This document shows, in pieces, positions 1 through 6,725 of a stretch of DNA of 6,725 nt. Origin of the DNA: an uncultured Clostridia bacterium (GTDB lineage: Bacteria; Bacillota_A; Clostridia; Peptostreptococcales; Anaerovoracaceae); NCBI GenBank assembly GCA_945873875.1, contig CAMCER010000042.1, positions 1-6,725 on the forward strand, in the 5' to 3' direction. Within the stretch, counting starts at the first letter, position 1; each line of letters opens with the position of its first letter. The notes under the pieces are model-generated. The model did no database searches and was not told the origin of the DNA. It worked only from the letters and a program-made list of their open reading frames with translations. The position numbers were made by a program, and so were the translations under genes.

Positions 1-409
1 ATCCTACAGGACCGCTGTCCACTATCCTGCCCCCTTCAATGACCAGTCTCTTTCCCATTTCAGCGTCTCTGGGCTTTGAAATGATCTCGACTCTTGAGAC
101 TGCAGCGATACTTGGAAGGGCCTCGCCTCTGAACCCCAGGGTATCAATGATATCAAGATCGTCTATGCTGGTGATCTTGCTGGTGGCATGGCGCAGAAAG
201 GCCGTCTCCATCTCATCAGCAGGTATACCGTTCCCGTTGTCCGTGACGCGGATATACTTCTTTCCGCCCTTTTCTATCTCTACGGTTATGGAGCCTGAAA
301 GCGCATCTATTGAGTTTTCGATGAGTTCCTTTACAGCTGACACAGGTCTGTCGACAACTTCACCGGCAGCTATTTTGTCAGCAGTGGATTTATCAAGGAT
401 CCTGATCAT
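1..409 (-). CDS. mutL: DNA mismatch repair protein MutL, N-terminal part (cut by left edge)
   Basis: MutL couples mismatch recognition by MutS to strand incision and repair. I translated the complement of 409 to 1 by hand and got 136 uninterrupted codons from an ATG at 409. It shows the GHKL ATPase signature: [10 protein letters not shown] at residues 13-22; KELIEN at 27-32, holding the likely catalytic Glu28 and metal-binding Asn32; TDNGNGIP at 56-63; HATSKI at 74-79; and the ATP-lid motif [11 protein letters not shown] at 90-100. The usual DAGA after the Asn box reads DALS here. The start is firm: the reading frame upstream meets a stop at 443-445 with no other ATG, and the N-terminus matches family length. 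The gene follows mutS by 47 bases, as expected for a mutSL pair. The dimerisation and possible endonuclease domain lies outside the window, so whether this MutL is a nuclease cannot be judged. Confidence 0.97.
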   Translation of the reverse strand, partial: MIRILDKSTADKIAAGEVVDRPVSAVKELIENSIDALSGSITVEIEKGGKKYIRVTDNGNGIPADEMETAFLRHATSKITSIDDLDIIDTLGFRGEALPSIAAVSRVEIISKPRDAEMGKRLVIEGGRIVDSGPVG

Positions 410-456
410 TGTTTTTTCCGTTCTCTCCGTTATGAATATGCTTCAGATGTCTGTTT
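410..456 (-). promoter_or_regulatory. mutS-mutL intergenic gap with weak ribosome binding site
   Basis: This 47-base spacer is the longest in the window. On the minus strand it carries GGAGAG (428-423), 13 bases before the mutL ATG, and GGAA (419-416), 6 bases before it. The first is the better match to the anti-Shine-Dalgarno sequence but is far away; the second is well placed but weak. No hairpin followed by a T-run is visible, so transcription probably reads through from mutS. Translation of mutL may be less efficient than that of its neighbours; this is inference only. Confidence 0.5.
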
Positions 457-3138
457 TTACAGTTTATCTGCTGTTTCTTTCAGTTCTTCTAATATGCGAA
501 ATGCCTCTGAAGGCGTAAGTTCCATGAGATCCAGGTTTTTCAGCCGTTCTGTCACCGGATCCGGAGCAAAACTGAAGAAGGATATCTGCTCACCTGCGCC
601 TCCGGCATCGTTATCCGTAATATTTTTATTGTCAACCGAAGCAGGCTCGCTGTTTTCTGCGTTTTCGACTTCTTTTCCAACAGCTTTCTGCCTGTTTTCG
701 ATCACTTCTTCGCTGCTGTTTCTCTCAAGATCAGCCAGTTTATCTGAGGCGGCAGCAAGAAGCTGCTCCGGCACTCCCGCAAGCCTTGCCACTTCTATTC
801 CGTAACTCTGGCTGGCGCTGCCCTCGGTGATCTTATGCAGGAATACCACCTGTCCGTTGGCTTCTGCTACGGAAACGTTCAGGTTTTTCAGGCCTTTGAT
901 CCTGTTTTCAAGCACAGTAAGTTCGTGATAATGTGTGGCGAATAGTGTCCTGACTGATGATCCCTTCCTGCACAGATGATCTACTACTGCCCATGCGATC
1001 GAAAGGCCGTCGTATGTGCTGGTCCCTCTTCCTATCTCATCCAGGATTATAAGGCTTTTTTCTGTAGCGGAGTTGAGGATGTAGGCCAGTTCGCTCATCT
1101 CCACGAAGAATGTACTCTGTCCCTGTGAAAGATTATCAGAGGCTCCGATCCTTGTGAATATCCGGTCTGCTATGCCGATCTCGGCTCTCTCCGCAGGAAC
1201 GAAGCATCCGGTCTGGGCCATGAGCACTATGAGAGCCGTCTGTCTCATATACGTTGACTTTCCGGCCATGTTAGGTCCTGTGATCAGCAGCATGCTGGCA
1301 TCTTCCCGGTCAACATATGTGTCATTGCTGACGAAGACGCCGTCGTTCATCATCTGCTCTATAACAGGATGTCTGCCTTTTTCTATGATTATCCTGTCGC
1401 CTGTGTTTATCTCCGGCTTGACATAGCCGTTCTGGACGCTGACTTCCGCGTATGAAGCAAGCACATCAAGCTGTGCGATGTTCTTTGATGTCTCCTGTAT
1501 CTCTTCTATATATGATTCTATGAACCCTCTCACTTCTGTGAAAAGGTCGTATTCAAGCTTGTTTATCTTGGTCTCCGCGTTCAGGACTATGCCTTCCTGC
1601 TCTTTCAGCTCCGGTGTGATATACCTTTCTGAATTGGTCAGAGTCTGCTTTCTTATGTAGTCCTCCGGCACGCTTCCTATGTTGGATTTCGTCACGTCGA
1701 TATAATAGCCGAAGACTTTGTTGAATCCCACTTTCAGATTCTTTATGCCGGTACGCTCTCTTTCCTTTTCCTCCAGTCCAGCGATCCATTGTTTAGCGTC
1801 TCTGATGGAAAATTTGAGATCGTCCAGCTCCTGTGAATATCCCTCTTTTATCACTCCGCCTTCTCTGATCTGGAAAGGCGGCTCTTCACATATGGCAAGC
1901 TCTATCTTCCCGCTCACCTCTTTCAGCTCACTTATGCCTTCGTATATCTCTTCCAGGAGAGCCACGCCGCTTCCCTCAAGACACGTTTTGATCTCAGGAA
2001 GGAGCATGCATGAATTCCTCAGTGCTATCAGGTCCTTGCCGTTGGCGCTGCCGCAGGCCACTCTGCCTGCAAGCCTTTCAAAATCATATATCTGCCTGAG
2101 AGAAGCTCTCAGATCGTTTCTCAGCAGTATCTGATCAGAAAGGTATTCCACAGCGTCAAGACGCTTTTTTATCGTCTCAGCGTCATTTAAAGGCTCCCTG
2201 AGCCACTGCTTCATCTTACGTGAGCCCATGGCTGTTCCGGTTTTGTCCAGGACACCAAGGAGCGATCCTTTCAGTTTCTTGTCGTACAGAGTCTCTGTTA
2301 TCTCCAGGTTCCTTATAGTCGCTTTATCAAGAGACATATGGGTGCCGGTCTCATATACGTTCAGCCTGGTCATATGGCTCATGTCCTGCTTCTGCGTCTC
2401 AGAAAGATACTGAAGAAGCGCACCCAGGGCAAAAACTGAAGTGCTGTCGTCAGCAAGACCCAGGCCCAGAAGGCTTCCTGTCCTGAACTGGCGCAGGACT
2501 GCCGATTCTGCTGCCTGACGGATGTAGTGGCCGTCATCAAGCTGCTCGAAATACGCGCCTGTCATATCTCTGAGTTTTTCTGTATCGACAGATGCGTATC
2601 CGTGTTCATTTATCAGTACTTCTCTGGCATTTATCTTGACCAGTTCATTGACGAGAGTCTCTATGGCCGTACTGTCTCTGAATTCCGAAGCCGATATCTC
2701 CCCTGTTGATATGTCACAATAGGCGAAGCCTACTGCATCATCCGTATAGTAAACTGATGCCAGATAGTTGTTCTCTTTTTCGTCCAGCATGCTCTGGCTC
2801 ACTACGGTGCCCGGCGTAACGATCCTGATTATATCTCTTTTGACTATGCCTTTGGCGGAAGCCGGATCTTCAAGCTGCTCGCAGATGGCGACCTTGTATC
2901 CTCTGTCCACCAGTTTTGCTATATATGGCTCACATGAATGGAAAGGAACGCCGCACATAGGCGCTCTTTCCTCCAGACCGCAGTTCCTGCCGGTCAGTGT
3001 CAGTTCAAGTTCTCTGGAGGCAGTCTTTGCGTCTTCAAAGAACATCTCATAAAAATCGCCCAGGCGGAAAAACAGTATACAATCCTTATACTGTTCCTTG
3101 ATATCAAGATACTGCTGCATCATAGGTGATAAAGCCAT
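457..3138 (-). CDS. mutS: DNA mismatch repair ATPase MutS
   Basis: MutS binds mispaired bases and small loops, then becomes an ATP-bound sliding clamp that recruits MutL. The protein has 893 residues, somewhat longer than the 853 of E. coli MutS. Domain I (about 1-115) has the mismatch-reading Phe-x-Glu as Phe29-Tyr30-Glu31 in GDFYEMF. The connector (about 120-255), lever and clamp (about 270-560) follow. The ATPase domain has Walker A GPNMAGKST (621-629), the signature STFFVEMSEL (675-684), Walker B LIILDE (696-701) and ATHYHEL (734-740). After an acidic, Asn-rich linker (about 805-849), the tail has a beta-clamp-type motif QISFFSF (851-857) and a Leu-rich final helix (about 864-890). All key residues are present, so it should be active. 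It starts 18 bases after tlyA behind AAAGGA and precedes mutL. MutS2 is excluded by the intact mismatch-binding domain. Confidence 0.99.
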   Translation of the reverse strand: MALSPMMQQYLDIKEQYKDCILFFRLGDFYEMFFEDAKTASRELELTLTGRNCGLEERAPMCGVPFHSCEPYIAKLVDRGYKVAICEQLEDPASAKGIVKRDIIRIVTPGTVVSQSMLDEKENNYLASVYYTDDAVGFAYCDISTGEISASEFRDSTAIETLVNELVKINAREVLINEHGYASVDTEKLRDMTGAYFEQLDDGHYIRQAAESAVLRQFRTGSLLGLGLADDSTSVFALGALLQYLSETQKQDMSHMTRLNVYETGTHMSLDKATIRNLEITETLYDKKLKGSLLGVLDKTGTAMGSRKMKQWLREPLNDAETIKKRLDAVEYLSDQILLRNDLRASLRQIYDFERLAGRVACGSANGKDLIALRNSCMLLPEIKTCLEGSGVALLEEIYEGISELKEVSGKIELAICEEPPFQIREGGVIKEGYSQELDDLKFSIRDAKQWIAGLEEKERERTGIKNLKVGFNKVFGYYIDVTKSNIGSVPEDYIRKQTLTNSERYITPELKEQEGIVLNAETKINKLEYDLFTEVRGFIESYIEEIQETSKNIAQLDVLASYAEVSVQNGYVKPEINTGDRIIIEKGRHPVIEQMMNDGVFVSNDTYVDREDASMLLITGPNMAGKSTYMRQTALIVLMAQTGCFVPAERAEIGIADRIFTRIGASDNLSQGQSTFFVEMSELAYILNSATEKSLIILDEIGRGTSTYDGLSIAWAVVDHLCRKGSSVRTLFATHYHELTVLENRIKGLKNLNVSVAEANGQVVFLHKITEGSASQSYGIEVARLAGVPEQLLAAASDKLADLERNSSEEVIENRQKAVGKEVENAENSEPASVDNKNITDNDAGGAGEQISFFSFAPDPVTERLKNLDLMELTPSEAFRILEELKETADKL

Positions 3139-3147
3139 TACCGCCTG

Positions 3148-3153
3148 TCCTTT
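3148..3153 (-). promoter_or_regulatory. mutS ribosome binding site
   Basis: The minus strand reads AAAGGA here, 9 bases before the mutS ATG at 3138. It sits inside the 18-base gap after the tlyA TAG stop (3159-3157). The gap has no room for a promoter or terminator, which argues that mutS is translated from the same message as tlyA. Confidence 0.75.
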
Positions 3154-3156
3154 CTT

Positions 3157-3984
3157 CTAACCGTCATGCTTTTCACTGAGCTTTTCACGGGCTCTTTTAA
3201 CTGTTTCTTTCATATCCTCATCAGATATGTCCGCTTCTCTTTTCTCATCTTTAGAAAGACAAAGGAGAAACTCTATATTCCCTTTGGCGCCTGTTACCGG
3301 CGAAAAAGTAAGGCCGCACGGAAAAAGTCCGTTTTCTCTGCCGTATGCGATGACGTTTTCTATAGTCTGCTTCTGGACATCTGCATCACGGACGATGCCC
3401 TTTTTTCCTACCTGTTCCCTGCCTGCCTCAAACTGAGGTTTTATAAGGCAGACGATGGTTCCAGTATCAGACAGGAGCCTGGCTGCCACCGGGAAGACAA
3501 GTTTAAGTGATATGAATGACACATCTATGGAGATAAGGTCAAAAGAATCCTCAAGCCCTTCTGTTTCAAAATATCTTATGTTGGTTTTCTCTATATTGAC
3601 GACCCGCTCATCGTTTCTCAGTTTCCAGTCCAGCTGACCATATCCCACATCCACGGCATACACTTTCTCTGCGCCGTTTTTCAGCATGCAGTCAGTGAAT
3701 CCTCCAGTAGACGCTCCTATATCCATGGCCCTGGCACCGCTTATATCCAGGCCGAATTCCTTCACTGCCTTCTCAAGTTTGAGTCCGCCTCTGCTAACAT
3801 AGGGACAAAGCTCTTCCTTAAGTGTTATCTCGGCGTCTTCAGAGACCTGAGTGCCTGCCTTGTCAGTCAGCACCCCGTCAACAAAAACGAGACCTGCCAT
3901 AATAGATGTCTTGGCTTTTTCTCTGGACGGGAAAAGCCCTTTTTCAGTTACAAGGACATCAAGCCTTTTTTTCAATGAGATCAC
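3157..3984 (-). CDS. tlyA: TlyA family rRNA (cytidine-2'-O)-methyltransferase
   Basis: TlyA proteins 2'-O-methylate cytidines of ribosomal RNA (shown for 16S and 23S rRNA in mycobacteria); the old name hemolysin reflects an early phenotype. The 275-residue product has an N-terminal S4 RNA-binding domain (about 7-60, core SREKAKTSIMAGLVFVDG), the linker RGGLKLEKA (65-73), and an FtsJ-like SAM-binding domain with motif I MDIGASTGGFTD (87-98). A Lys-Asp-Lys-Glu set fits Lys69, Asp154 (SIDVSF), Lys182 (IKPQFE) and Glu238. The target cytidines here are inferred only. The start is ambiguous. The longest form begins with GTG at 3984, overlapping dxs by 26 bases with only 3 bases between AAAGGA and the start. 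A TTG at 3975 lies 12 bases from AAAGGA and gives MKKRLDVLV, a typical family N-terminus, with 272 residues. It sits between dxs and mutS. Confidence 0.96.
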   Translation of the reverse strand: MISLKKRLDVLVTEKGLFPSREKAKTSIMAGLVFVDGVLTDKAGTQVSEDAEITLKEELCPYVSRGGLKLEKAVKEFGLDISGARAMDIGASTGGFTDCMLKNGAEKVYAVDVGYGQLDWKLRNDERVVNIEKTNIRYFETEGLEDSFDLISIDVSFISLKLVFPVAARLLSDTGTIVCLIKPQFEAGREQVGKKGIVRDADVQKQTIENVIAYGRENGLFPCGLTFSPVTGAKGNIEFLLCLSKDEKREADISDEDMKETVKRAREKLSEKHDG

Positions 3985-5830
3985 ATATCCTTTCTGCTGC
4001 TGAATCAGGATCCAGTCCGTATCTTTTTCTCAGCTGGTCCACGCTGCCGTGTTCTATGAATGCATCCGGCCAGCCCATTACGCGGACCGGTGTTTTTATA
4101 TCTTTCTCAGCAAGGCATGCTGATACTGCCTGGCCGAAACCGCCTGTCACTACATTGTCTTCCATGGTCACGATAAGTGAAGTCCTTTCAGAAGATGCTC
4201 TCAGTCCTTCATCATCCAGCGGCTTTATGAACATGGCATTTACGACTCCGCAGTCTATTCCTTTGTCCTTAAGGATCGAAGCTGTCTTTTCAGCTGTTTC
4301 GCACATGCATCCCGCAGCCCATATCTCAACATCCTTTCCTGTGGATATGATCCGGCTCTTACCGTCTATGACAGGTTTTCCCGCATCACCGGAGGCTTTG
4401 CCTCTGGGATACCTTATGGCGCAGGGTCCTTTCTGCTTCACGGCAAACTCAAGCATGGCAGTAAGCTCGCCTCTGCTGGAAGGAGCCATGACAGTCATGC
4501 CCGGCATATGATTCAGATAAGAGATATCGAAAATGCCGTGGTGGGTCTCACCGTCAGCGCCTACTGCTCCGGCACGGTCGAGTGCGAATATCACAGGAAG
4601 CTCCTGCAGACACACATCTTCCATGATCTCATCATAGGCGCGCTGAAGGAACGTGGAATATATAGATACCACGGGGATGAACCCGTTCTGCGCAAGGCCT
4701 GCCGCGAATGTCACAGCGTGTTCTTCCGCAATCCCCACATCAAATACCCTTTTGGGGAATGCCAGTCTGAAATCAGTAAGGCCTGTACTGTCAAGCATGG
4801 CAGCCCCTACTGCAACTATCCTCCTGTCTCTGCTGCCCAGTTCTTTCATGGCCTGACCGAAGATCTGGGAATATGTCGGTACATCAGAGGACACGACAGG
4901 TTTTCCTGTATCTATATCGAAGGGACCTGTGCCGTGGAATTTTTCAGGATGAGCCTCGGCATGGGAGTATCCCTTTCCTTTCTCTGTTATTACATGGATG
5001 ATCACAGGCCCGTTCATCTGCCTGGCAGAATCGAATATGTGCGTAAGAGCATGGATATCATGACCATCAACAGGGCCCAGATATTTGATCCCCATCTCTT
5101 CGAAAAGGACTCCTTCATCGATGACTGAATATCTGATGCTGTCTCTCAGTCTGCTGAGATGTGAATAGATGTTCTGCCCTACTGCAGGGATGCCTGTCAC
5201 CGTCTTTTTTACCGTTTTCTTGAATCTGAGATACCTCTTGGATGCTCTCAGTTTTCTCAGATGTCTGGATACGCCTCCTATATTGGGGGCGATGGACATG
5301 CCGTTGTCATTGAGGACTATGATCATCCGTGCTCCCGAATCGCCTATGTTGTTCAGGGCCTCATATGCCAGTCCTCCGGTGAGAGCACCGTCGCCGATGA
5401 CCGCCACGACGCTGTATTTATCCTTATTAAGGTCTCTTGCAGCTGCAAGTCCCGCAGCAAAAGAAAGAGACGAGCTGCCGTGCCCCGCATCATAATGATC
5501 ATGTATGCTTTCTTTCTTTTTAGGGAAGCCGCTGAGACCGTCGAGTTTTCTCAGGTTATCAAAGCCTGAAGCTCTTCCTGTCAGTATTTTATGGACATAA
5601 CTCTGGTGCCCTACATCCCAGATGATCTTGTCTTTCGGGCTTTCAAACTGTCTGTGAAGCGCGATAGTAAGCTCAACAGCACCCAGGTTGGATGCAAGGT
5701 GCCCTCCGCTTACTGATACTTTATCCAGCAGAAAGTCCCTGATCTGATAAGAAAGAAGGTCTAACTCATCATCTGTCATTTTTTTCAGATCGCTGGGAAA
5801 ATCATATTCTTTCAAATCACTTCTGATCAT
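3959..5830 (-). CDS. dxs: 1-deoxy-D-xylulose-5-phosphate synthase
   Basis: Dxs condenses pyruvate and glyceraldehyde 3-phosphate, with loss of CO2, into 1-deoxy-D-xylulose 5-phosphate. This is the first step of the MEP isoprenoid pathway and also feeds thiamine and pyridoxal synthesis. The product is a cytosolic, thiamine-diphosphate-dependent transketolase-like enzyme. The 623 residues match the family length (about 620). Seen in order: SGGHLASNLG (41-50) with the conserved His44; the thiamine-diphosphate motif GDGALTGG (146-153) with metal-ligand NDN (174-176); AEEHAVTFAAGLA (368-380) with the catalytic Glu369; STFLQRAYD (392-400); DRAGAVGADGETHHG (418-432); and RYPRG (473-477). Lid residues around 343-350 (AAMLDSTG) differ slightly from the commoner GTG/GSG form. 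The start is clear: ATG with AAAGGAG 7 bases upstream. It lies 20 bases after ispA, whose substrates derive from its product, and overlaps tlyA. Confidence 0.99.
   Translation of the reverse strand: MIRSDLKEYDFPSDLKKMTDDELDLLSYQIRDFLLDKVSVSGGHLASNLGAVELTIALHRQFESPKDKIIWDVGHQSYVHKILTGRASGFDNLRKLDGLSGFPKKKESIHDHYDAGHGSSSLSFAAGLAAARDLNKDKYSVVAVIGDGALTGGLAYEALNNIGDSGARMIIVLNDNGMSIAPNIGGVSRHLRKLRASKRYLRFKKTVKKTVTGIPAVGQNIYSHLSRLRDSIRYSVIDEGVLFEEMGIKYLGPVDGHDIHALTHIFDSARQMNGPVIIHVITEKGKGYSHAEAHPEKFHGTGPFDIDTGKPVVSSDVPTYSQIFGQAMKELGSRDRRIVAVGAAMLDSTGLTDFRLAFPKRVFDVGIAEEHAVTFAAGLAQNGFIPVVSIYSTFLQRAYDEIMEDVCLQELPVIFALDRAGAVGADGETHHGIFDISYLNHMPGMTVMAPSSRGELTAMLEFAVKQKGPCAIRYPRGKASGDAGKPVIDGKSRIISTGKDVEIWAAGCMCETAEKTASILKDKGIDCGVVNAMFIKPLDDEGLRASSERTSLIVTMEDNVVTGGFGQAVSACLAEKDIKTPVRVMGWPDAFIEHGSVDQLRKRYGLDPDSAAERICDLIEKKA
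3988..3993 (-). promoter_or_regulatory. tlyA ribosome binding site inside the 3' end of dxs
   Basis: The minus strand reads AAAGGA here, within the last codons of dxs. It is 3 bases from the GTG at 3984 (unusually close) and 12 bases from the in-frame TTG at 3975 (somewhat long). Between them an ATG at 3986 is out of frame and is followed at once by TGA. The site lies upstream of the dxs stop (3961-3959), so ribosomes finishing dxs would pass over it, consistent with translational coupling. Confidence 0.6.
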
Positions 5831-5837
5831 ACCTTAG

Positions 5838-5844
5838 CTCCTTT
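5838..5844 (-). promoter_or_regulatory. dxs ribosome binding site
   Basis: The minus strand reads AAAGGAG, 7 bases before the dxs ATG at 5830 and just after the ispA TGA stop (5853-5851). It is the strongest and best-spaced ribosome binding site in the window, suggesting efficient dxs translation from an ispA-dxs message. The 20-base gap has no other element. Confidence 0.85.
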
Positions 5845-5850
5845 GTCCGG

Positions 5851-6725
5851 TCATTTGCATCTTGTCTCAAGCTCATCAGCCACTTTGACAAAGAACTCTG
5901 CATTATCATAGTATTTGGCCAGAGCTTCTTTTGCCTGATCAGTTAGCAGGGTCAGCCTCTTTCTTGATTCATCAAGTCCGTAAAGAGAAGGATATGTAGC
6001 TTTCTGGCTGCTTTCATCGCTGCCGGTCTTCTTCCCCATTATCTCTTCATCACCTGTAACATCAAGTATGTCATCTGCCACCTGAAAAGCCAGACCCAGA
6101 TTCTCAGCGTAAAGCGTCAGATCCTCAAGCACTTCCTCGTCTGCACCGCCGATCCGGGCGCCGGCTCTGACAGCACCGATAATAAGTGCCGCGGTCTTGG
6201 TGTTGTGGATGTAGTCAAGCATCTCCCTGGAACAGTTCCTGTCTTCTGCCTCGATATCGGCCACCTGTCCTGCTATCATGCCCCGGCAGCCGGCTGCTGT
6301 GACTATCTCATATGAAGCGCTTATCCTTCTTTTGATCATATCGAAGTCATCAAAGAACATGAGCTTGTCAAGATTCATGATCTCGACAGCGCTGTTGAGA
6401 AGGCCGTCTCCTGCGAGAGTGGCTATGGCCTCGCCGTATACCTTGTGATTAGTCGGCACGCCTCTTCTCAGATCATCGTCGTCCATACACGGAAGATCGT
6501 CGTGTATCAGTGAATATGTGTGTATGAATTCGATGGCGCAGGCATACGGAACAGCTGTTTCACACTCTGTGCCCGCGAATTCACAGGAAGCCAGAAGGAG
6601 CACCGGTCTGAGCCTCTTGCCCCCTGCAAGGAGGCTGTATTTCATAGACTCGTATATGGTTATGCTTTTCTGGTCTATTTCAGGGATATAATTCAGAAGA
6701 TTATCTTCTACCATTCTTTTATAAT
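5851..6725 (-). CDS. ispA: Polyprenyl synthetase, farnesyl diphosphate synthase type (5' end probably cut by right edge)
   Basis: This enzyme joins isopentenyl diphosphate to allylic diphosphates to give farnesyl diphosphate, precursor of undecaprenyl and other prenyl lipids. Counting from the ATG at 6714 there are 287 residues. Seen: GGKRLRP (31-37); the first Asp-rich motif DDLPCMD (72-78) followed by DDDLRRG; GQVADIE (149-155); the second Asp-rich motif DDILD (214-218); then GKKTGSD (227-233) and KATYP (238-242). The two-residue insertion in the first motif and Tyr67 five residues before it fit bacterial FPP synthases rather than GGPP synthases; the C15 product is inferred. The ATG at 6714 has no spaced ribosome binding site. 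The frame stays open to the edge, and relatives carry roughly a dozen more residues before the VEDNLLNYIP-like segment, so the true start is probably outside. It is the most upstream gene seen, 20 bases before dxs. Confidence 0.96.
   Translation of the reverse strand, partial: YKRMVEDNLLNYIPEIDQKSITIYESMKYSLLAGGKRLRPVLLLASCEFAGTECETAVPYACAIEFIHTYSLIHDDLPCMDDDDLRRGVPTNHKVYGEAIATLAGDGLLNSAVEIMNLDKLMFFDDFDMIKRRISASYEIVTAAGCRGMIAGQVADIEAEDRNCSREMLDYIHNTKTAALIIGAVRAGARIGGADEEVLEDLTLYAENLGLAFQVADDILDVTGDEEIMGKKTGSDESSQKATYPSLYGLDESRKRLTLLTDQAKEALAKYYDNAEFFVKVADELETRCK

Larger units (their letters stand above)
1..6725 (-). other. Putative operon ispA-dxs-tlyA-mutS-mutL
   Basis: All five genes run the same way. 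Their junctions are 20 bases, an overlap (26 bases with the GTG start, 17 with the TTG start), 18 bases and 47 bases. I see no stem-loop with T-run in the gaps and no space for a sigma-A promoter in the first three. Co-transcription is an inference from spacing. Promoters inside coding regions cannot be excluded, and both ends of the operon lie outside the window. Confidence 0.75.

Noticed and set aside
410..456. Possible terminator or promoter between mutS and mutL
   Set aside because: No GC-rich inverted repeat with a T-run and no recognisable -35/-10 pair with proper spacing could be found in these 47 bases.
39..518. 159-codon open frame on the plus strand
   Set aside because: It lies antisense to mutL and the end of mutS, both with clear family motifs. 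It runs through the mutS-mutL junction with no ribosome binding site and a composition typical of a complementary-strand shadow.
1553..1789. 78-codon minus-strand frame within mutS
   Set aside because: It is an alternative reading frame inside the mutS clamp region. The product is highly charged and Arg/Gly-rich, typical of an out-of-frame translation; there is no sign of programmed frameshifting.
3906..4511. 201-codon open frame on the plus strand
   Set aside because: It is antisense to the end of dxs and the start of tlyA. The predicted protein is Ser/Pro-rich without recognisable motifs, as expected for a mirror of real coding sequence.
4508..5128. 206-codon open frame on the plus strand
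   Set aside because: It is antisense to the central part of dxs, which is intact and strongly conserved. No ribosome binding site or protein family resemblance was seen.
1..6725. Hidden novel system, mobile element, CRISPR array or phage remnant
   Set aside because: Almost every base is accounted for by five intact or edge-cut housekeeping genes. No direct-repeat array, transposase, integrase, tRNA or abrupt composition change was seen.

Overview
The window is a tightly packed run of five genes, all on the minus strand. In transcription order (right to left) they are ispA (farnesyl diphosphate synthase type, open at the right edge), dxs (1-deoxy-D-xylulose-5-phosphate synthase), tlyA (S4-domain rRNA 2'-O-methyltransferase), mutS, and the first 136 codons of mutL, cut by the left edge. 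The junctions are 20 bases, an overlap of up to 26 bases, 18 bases and 47 bases. No terminator-like hairpin or convincing promoter was seen in any gap, so the five genes look like part of one operon that extends beyond both edges.

The host is most likely a Gram-positive anaerobe of the class Clostridia. The ispA-dxs-tlyA order is a familiar Firmicutes arrangement, often preceded by xseA-xseB and followed by nadK-argR-recN. The ribosome binding sites are purine-rich AAAGGA/AAAGGAG. The proteins also have clostridial-type features, such as an IspA with the FPP-synthase first aspartate motif and a MutS with a clamp-binding tail. Genus or family cannot be fixed from this sequence by eye.

Region by region: 6725-5851 makes the prenyl diphosphate precursor for lipid carriers; 5830-3959 makes DXP, the entry metabolite of the MEP pathway that supplies IspA; 3984-3157 is a ribosomal RNA methyltransferase; 3138-457 is the mismatch-recognition ATPase MutS; 409-1 is the GHKL ATPase end of its partner MutL. 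Two modules are therefore fused in one transcription unit: isoprenoid precursor supply with rRNA modification, and DNA mismatch repair. The point of interest is that mutS directly follows tlyA, where nadK, argR or recN would often be found.

There is no RNA gene, mobile element, CRISPR array, repeat array or gene-free stretch over 300 bases. I found no sign of an undescribed system. The findings concern start sites, small sequence deviations and gene order, and are scored low on purpose.
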